Assembly: GCA_964058845.1 (NCBI GenBank)
Contig: CAXKVR010000036.1
Span: 248,001 to 312,000 of the forward strand
Source: Carex sylvatica
Lineage: Eukaryota; Streptophyta; Magnoliopsida; Poales; Cyperaceae
Length of the DNA: 64,000 bases
Direction of reading: 5' to 3'
Both the position numbers and the translations under genes were made by a program. Positions 58,256 to 64,000 of this stretch are shown here, piece by piece (positions within the stretch are counted from its first letter, which is position 1; every line of letters starts with the position of its first letter). A model generated the notes under the pieces. That model had not been told where the DNA came from. It saw only the letters and a list, made by a program, of their open reading frames with translations, and did not search any database.

Positions 58256-60190
58256 TAATAGATTAAAATAAGAATAAAGACGATTTAGGAAAGCATGTTT
58301 AATTTAATGGAAAACTAACATATTTTGATGTTTAATTTTCTAATTTTCTAAATTTTATGGGTATATCAACAATTATTTAAATGTTCTAATACATATATTA
58401 TATTATAAAGCATTTATTGTAAAATAGTTGTGGTCCACTTCTCCGCATGCCTAAGCTTGATCCTTTCCCACCAATCTTCATTTAACAAACAGATATCATA
58501 AAATAAAGCACCTCTCCATAATTAATGAATAATCCTAAGATTCTTAGCCTTAGCATTAGTTAGGTATTGGTTTATTGGTTTATTTAATTGATTATGTGGT
58601 ACCGGATAAGAACCTTTTTGGTCCATGCTACAAAATAGATTAATGGTTTAGATTATTTAAGATTAATTGTTTGTTTTATTATTTACTTTAAAGTTAGGTC
58701 TTGGACTCTTTATTTCACTTTTAAAACATGAGGACAAATTAAATAATTAAAGCTACACTATAACATGCATAAAAGTTATTTTACAATTAATTAAAAGTTT
58801 ATAAGGTTACCGTTTTATATCTGATAACTTTCACTGTCATTTTGCACCAAATTAACATCAAATGGATAAGTTAAACATATTGAATAGTTTAAAAAAAATT
58901 CAATTAGTGTCATAACAAATGCTTTAGTTTGAAAAAAAAAATGATATCTATCTAGTATTATATACACCTATTTTCTATTCTTTTAACTAAATCAGAAAAA
59001 ATAAAACTCAAACTCTAGATGTACTTAGCCGCGGTCCTACTTTCGCATCTTTCTCTCTTCGGATTTCACTCCCGACACAACGGTATCCTCACCTCTCTCT
59101 CATCTCTATCTCCTCGGGCGGAAAGGAGAATGAGAGAGACGGAAGGAAGCTGAGTCGACCAGAGCCAAAAACACAGTATTGTCGGAATTCGGAGCGTAGA
59201 GGCTTTACCCTCCATCTCAATCAGAGCGTGACGGCTATCGAACAAAAGCGGAGAGAGATAAGAAATAATGTATAGAGAGATTAAGAGTGTAAATAAGTGG
59301 AATTAATTGATTAGAGTGATTTAGATGAGAGGAATTTAGATTTAAAAATGAGAATTATTTGACTCGTTATAATAATTTTTTATTAATAAATATTTAAAGT
59401 CAATAATAAAAAAAAAAACACACACACACTTTAGTTTCTACACATGCTTAGTCCCAATCTAATTCGATCCTTTAGAAAGTCAAACAGAATCAAATTCGTC
59501 CCAACACGATTTGAGATTCAAACATAATCCCAATTAATTAGATAACTTGAAATCCAACTCGTAATCCGAAAATTGTTCCCAATTAAGTAAAATGAAGCTG
59601 ATCTGACTCTATCTGAAGCCACTTTAAACATAACGAATCTCACACAATTTGAAGAACACGTCCCATCTGATCCAATCTAATCCGAATCGTTTGAAGACAT
59701 GATCCGATTCCGATCCAAGTACCTCTATCCACTCAATTCTTTTTCTGATTTTTTGTACCCCTTCTGTGCAACAGAGCGTCTTGCTTCTTTCTTCTTTCTT
59801 CTTTTCCATTTAATTTAACTCTCTTTTTTCTAGTAAAGGTTCAACTCACCCAGCCAAATATTTAATATCTATAAAGAACATTTATTTAGATTTCAAATAT
59901 GCAACCTTTTTGTCAGTAGATCAAAGGTTGATTTTATATTTAATTCAACAATCTCGACCCGCTATACAGTTGTTTGTCTAGTAAGGTGAACAGAAAAATC
60001 TGGAATGTGACCTGTGTCATACTGTCATTACTCCAATGCCAAGTCAAATTTTTGGGGAAAGAAAATGCACATTAGTTTTGAAACAAAATAACTAAAGAAT
60101 TTTGGAAACACTTGGTACAACTCTCAGCTCAGGTCAACCATTAAACTATACACAAGTATATAAGCATCCACTCTCTGATCACTCCTCATC
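58256..60190. other. AT-rich spacer with a mixed pyrimidine/purine segment
   Basis: About 59025-59280 is less AT-rich and CT- then GA-rich, resembling the leader-like parts of local transposons. A (CA)n run lies at about 59417-59430. No gene recognised. Confidence 0.35.
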
Positions 60191-60203
60191 TGCTATATAT
60201 ATA

Positions 60204-60628
60204 GAGGTTGGTTACTATGTTTATATAAACATATCCCCACATATGCTTATAACTCATTTTTGTGCTTTCAATGTCCAAATGGTCGATCTGAACCGTTCAT
60301 ATTATTCTCCATATTAATATGTGCTTGGAGACTAAATTTTATATTTTTCTGAATTTTTTTACTATTTATTAAGCCAGTTTGAAAATCGCTGATCCAACGG
60401 TAGCTTCTGATTTTACTGTTTTGTTAAGCCACCGTTGGATCAGCGATTTTCAAAGTGGCTTAATAAATAGTAAAAAAATTCAGAAAAATATAAAATTTGG
60501 TCTCCAAGCACATTTCAATATAGAGATCACATCTAACGGTTCAGATCGACCATTTGGACATTGAAAGCACAAAAATGAGTTATAAGCATATGTGGGGATA
60601 TGCTTATATAAGCATAGTAGCCAACCTC
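60204..60628. mobile_element. Foldback MITE (family A), 425 bp, 10-bp TSD
   Basis: Tips GAGGTTGGTTACTATG and GAGGTTGGCTACTATG (inverted), centre GATCCAACGGTAG / CCACCGTTGGATC. It is close to the 35.9-kb copy throughout. Flanks TATATATATA and TATGTATATA match 9 of 10, but the TA-rich context weakens this. Confidence 0.82.
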
Positions 60629-60639
60629 TATGTATATAT

Positions 60640-61600
60640 ATATCATTATTGTAAATAACAGTATGCGATTGTTTGACGGATAGGATAGGGTATCGCCAAA
60701 CAATTAATTGAGAATAATTAAAAATAATCGGCAATAATCTGAAATAATTTATGGTTTGGTTACTGCCAACATCTGTTTGATAAATTGTTCATCTCAGATC
60801 ATCAGATATAATAACATTCTCTGATTTTGATTTAACAGTCCATTGTTTTTATAGCAGCTAGCAGATAGAGACTTGTCTGAGCTATATATATCATGTGTCA
60901 CTTTAAATCATACTGAAATTAAGTTAGTTTTAAGTATATGAAAAATTGATGATATTATTTTATGTGAAAAGCACATGAGATAACATAATTTTGTTTGACA
61001 AAGGGAAAGATTAATGGGGTATTGTTTGTGAAATCTCGCCTAAAAAACTTTAAAAGGCGGTTAAGGGTCCCTTTATAGCTAAATTATATGAAAGAATGTC
61101 AAACTCAAATAGTTGTAAATCTCATGTGATCGATCTTCGTAAAATTTCCATCCATCTCATGTTGTGGTTTTCCAGATGTCCAACTGTCAGCATTAACAAA
61201 TATTTTTTGAGTAAAATATATCAATATTTATTATTTGTTAACTACAGTGGTAAAAAGCAATAAGAAATCATAAGTTTGAAATTCAAATAGAGTCTTTTAT
61301 GAGTATTAAATGATATTTGAAAGAGATTAATCTTCCTTTTTTAATCTAAAAAAAAAACATATTTGTTGTGGTTCTTTTGATGATTTATAAGTTATGCAAT
61401 GATGCAAATATGTTTCTGTCATCACTGTTAAATGGAGAATTTGTCATGCCAATAATCTGAACTATAAAGAATATTACGATATCATCTTCAAAAAAAGTAT
61501 TTACTGTTAGAAAATAAAAAATAATTTAACAACCGGAAAGATGCTGAATTTTTTTTTAATGCTATCGAAAAAACCGTATCAAATGTGTGGTTCATTCATA
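60640..61600. other. AT-rich spacer
   Basis: No gene, repeat array or transposon end recognised. Confidence 0.35.
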
Positions 61601-61609
61601 AACTCGTTA

Positions 61610-61938
61610 ATAGCATCTATATCTCTTAAACTATTATAGTTTTTAATCTGATGTGGCAGTTTCTAATTCAGTTTCAGAGATGTGAGAGGGTTTCTTATTT
61701 AAAAACTACATAGTAAAGTTTCTTATTAAGAAACTATTTATAAACTCAATGCTGACTAAATAATTAATGAGCTCAAATTATTTCTCATTTTTAATTTGTT
61801 GCTGATGTGCCTTAATAGAAACTCTAAAATTAATTTTACGGATGTGAGAGTTAGAAACTTTAGAGACCTTAATTTTTAAAAAGTAATTAACAGTTATTTA
61901 GAAACTCAGTTGAGTTTTAGAGATGTAAATGCTCTAAG
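61610..61938. mobile_element. MITE-like element with AGAGCAT..ATCTC tips
   Basis: Left ATAGCATCTATATCTC and right (inverted) AGAGCATTTACATCTC form imperfect TIRs. The interior is rich in AGAAACT..AGTTTCT inverted words. The right part matches 5234-5345 in reverse. Confidence 0.55.
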
Positions 61939-62525
61939 AAAACTTATAATTTGTGCAGTATATAATTAGGTTTTCACAATGGGCAGCCACAAAAATATCA
62001 TCTCTCCTTTCATCCTTTTTTTTTTACTATATATTTGAAGTTTGAATTGTATGAATTAATTATGAATTAATTGTATTGAATTGGTATTGTGATTTTTAAA
62101 TTTAGCCAAGTATACATAATGAATGAAGTTTGATTATTTTTTAGTTACATAATAATGTACTGAGTCACTATTATCGGGGCCCACATGATATATATCCTTG
62201 GTAATCATCTCTTATATTATTACATAGAATAATTGCATTATTTTTATTTAATTCATTTTCAAGCGAACACAGGAATTACTATTTCACTTCTTTGGTCCAT
62301 ACGCCATGTCTATTTGGTTTCATTTTGATGCGCACGCAGGGAACTCCATAAATCCAAAATTTAAACCCAGATTCACTGACAGCTGGCGAATGGGGTCCAC
62401 TATTGCGGGACCATAGTTCAGAGACTTGTCGCCATTCTGTTATTTGGCAGCTAAGCAGATGGAGTTTCCGTGTGGGTCCGTTATCCCAGATGGAGTTTCA
62501 ACTCATGCAATTATGCATCATACAA

Positions 62526-63053
62526 TAGGGGTGTAAACGGATCGGATAATATTCGTTTTCTTCCGAATTCGAATCCGACAAAGTACTTAAATTATCTAAT
62601 TCGTATCTGTATCCGAGACTATCTGTATCTGTATTCGTATCCAAAAAATTATAACGGATGCGAATACGGTAAGACATTTTACTATCCGTATCCGATCGTT
62701 TACACTTTAAACTACAACAAATATGATATATGTTTTTAAATTGCATATTGTACAAATAATTTATTAAATTGTATATAGATATATATTTTGATGAACAATA
62801 TAACACTATGACATAATTAGTGACTAATATTTTAATAATATAATAGATATTTTGTAATTAATAAGCTAATTATGAAAAATATCCGTATCCGTTCGATATC
62901 CGATCCGTATCCGTAACATTTAATATCCGATCCGTATCCGTAACATTTAATATCCGATTCGTATCCGTATCCGAGACTATCCGTATCCGAAAAATTATAA
63001 CGGATACAAATACGGACCACTATCCGATCCGTATCCGACCGTTTACACCCCTA
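62526..63053. mobile_element. hAT-like non-autonomous element with subterminal CCGTATCCGA repeats, 528 bp
   Basis: Perfect 15-bp TIR TAGGGGTGTAAACGG / CCGTTTACACCCCTA. Flanks TCATACAA (62518-62525) and TCATACAT (63054-63061) match 7 of 8. Subterminal regions hold many (A/G)TATCCG(A/T) motifs on both strands, the arrangement expected of hAT transposase-binding repeats. The centre is plain AT-rich DNA. Confidence 0.85.
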
Positions 63054-63129
63054 TCATACATTCATACCTTGCTCAACAAAATTAGAGAGAGATAATTTGC
63101 ATGTAGCATTTTTTTATGGCAATAAAGTA

Positions 63130-63250
63130 GGTAAAGATTTTAAGAGAGCAGTTTTAGCTTCATGCAGCCCGCAGACTATAGAATCAAAATAGTGCTTCAT
63201 ATGGTTCTGCGCTGCAGGAAGTCAAAATTGTGTTGTTGGAATCTTTACCT
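63130..63250 (+). mobile_element. Tiny hairpin MITE, copy 2 (121 bp)
   Basis: Ends GGTAAAGAT and ATCTTTACCT pair, and the stem continues imperfectly through GTTTTAGCTTC / GAAGTCAAAAT and CATGCAGCCCGCAGA / TCTGCGCTGCAG. The exact 9-bp direct repeat AATAAAGTA lies at 63121-63129 and 63251-63259. Homologous to the 122-bp element at 17957-18078 on the opposite strand. Confidence 0.75.
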
Positions 63251-63259
63251 AATAAAGTA

Positions 63260-64000
63260 GCGAGAATGCATTTTTGGCATCTCATAATTACCCTTAGCAA
63301 CTAAGATTTTGTTCTTTGGTTTTTCTTTTTCTTTTTCTTTGTTTCAGGTCCATGTTCTCTGAAAAAAAAGAAAGCTACTATTTAGACATGTCTTCAGAAA
63401 TATATATGTATAGGTTAATAAGAGAAAATAAATATTTTAAAAATAGTAAATATTTATACTATTTTTTTTGTTAAAACTAAGAAAATATTTAGATTAACGA
63501 TATGTTTGTTAAAAAATTATATATTAGACACATTTATAAAAAAAATAAAAAAAAGAGTTACCACATTTTGTTTAAACTAAACTTAACATTCAACAGCATC
63601 CTCCACACAATATGCAGTTTCTTTTTATTTTGTCAGAAGCAAGATGGATTTTTTTTTTCTCGATAAATGAATGGAATAAAACTATTAGTTCGATCCCATT
63701 AGCCTCTCTCAATTGAGAATCTAATCGAATGAAGAGAAAAAAGAAAGGAGATGAAATAGCTTGCAAATTATGCAGCTTCTACTTAAACACACATTTTCAA
63801 ATTTTGACAAAAATACACTGCAACTTACATAAATTACTGGGACTAAATTATTTCTAGTCAATACTTGATAGAATCGAATAATTGACTCGGTCTCATTTAC
63901 CAGATCGAAAATAAATCAGATAATTTGAATTTTTTTTTTCAATTTCTAAAATAAAATAAAAATGTAAAGCATGCATGCAGAATGCCAGCTGGTTTTATTA
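63260..64000. other. AT-rich right edge
   Basis: No gene or transposon end seen to the end of the window. Confidence 0.35.

Overview
The window is AT-rich nuclear DNA from a flowering plant, most likely a eudicot. Evidence: intron-rich genes with GT..AG introns, three plant nuclear genes, and intergenic space filled with plant-type transposons (a MULE, many foldback MITEs, hAT derivatives, a solo LTR, a LINE remnant, tRNA-like SINE fragments). No rRNA, bona fide tRNA, CRISPR or prokaryotic operon was seen.

Three genes could be assembled exon by exon. (1) 297-814, minus, cut off by the left edge: first three coding exons of a TrmO/TsaA-type tRNA (adenine-37-N6)-methyltransferase homologue with an N-terminal membrane anchor and coiled coil. 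(2) 9379-14477, minus: a complete seven-exon gene for ribosomal protein uL4, mitochondrial type (295 aa). (3) 28395-32356, plus: a complete five-exon cellulose synthase-like C (CSLC) gene (678 aa), the Golgi enzyme making the glucan backbone of xyloglucan. The first two, a tRNA-modification gene and an organelle ribosomal-protein gene, carry clustered TGGGCY (Site II) promoter motifs, as is usual for plant translation and mitochondrial genes.

Layout: 1033-8645 is a 7.6-kb Mutator-like element with ~205-bp terminal inverted repeats and an exact 9-bp target duplication, inserted about 220 bp upstream of the TrmO-like start codon; it holds an ORF of the plant DUF1985/PMD-like transposon family and a decayed LINE reverse-transcriptase tail. 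The uL4 gene follows, with a MITE in intron 5. 14.7-25.5 kb is MITEs, hairpins, tandem arrays and a hAT derivative. 26.0-27.75 kb is a duplicated CSLC-upstream segment split by a roughly 0.8-kb insert with a duplicated SINE-like sequence. CSLC follows, with MITEs in introns 2 and 4. 33.9-41.4 kb holds clustered MITEs and a ~250-bp tandem array. 42-55 kb is a decayed, four-times-repeated block, one copy interrupted by a 1.72-kb solo LTR. 56-63.3 kb is again MITEs and a hAT element.

The outstanding feature is the density of short foldback elements with demonstrable 9-10-bp target duplications (Mutator-type). At least eight sequence groups are present, including a 121/122-bp pair 45 kb apart that looks like a microRNA precursor but is better explained as a tiny MITE. 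No new multi-gene system is evident; the novelty lies in the repeat fraction.
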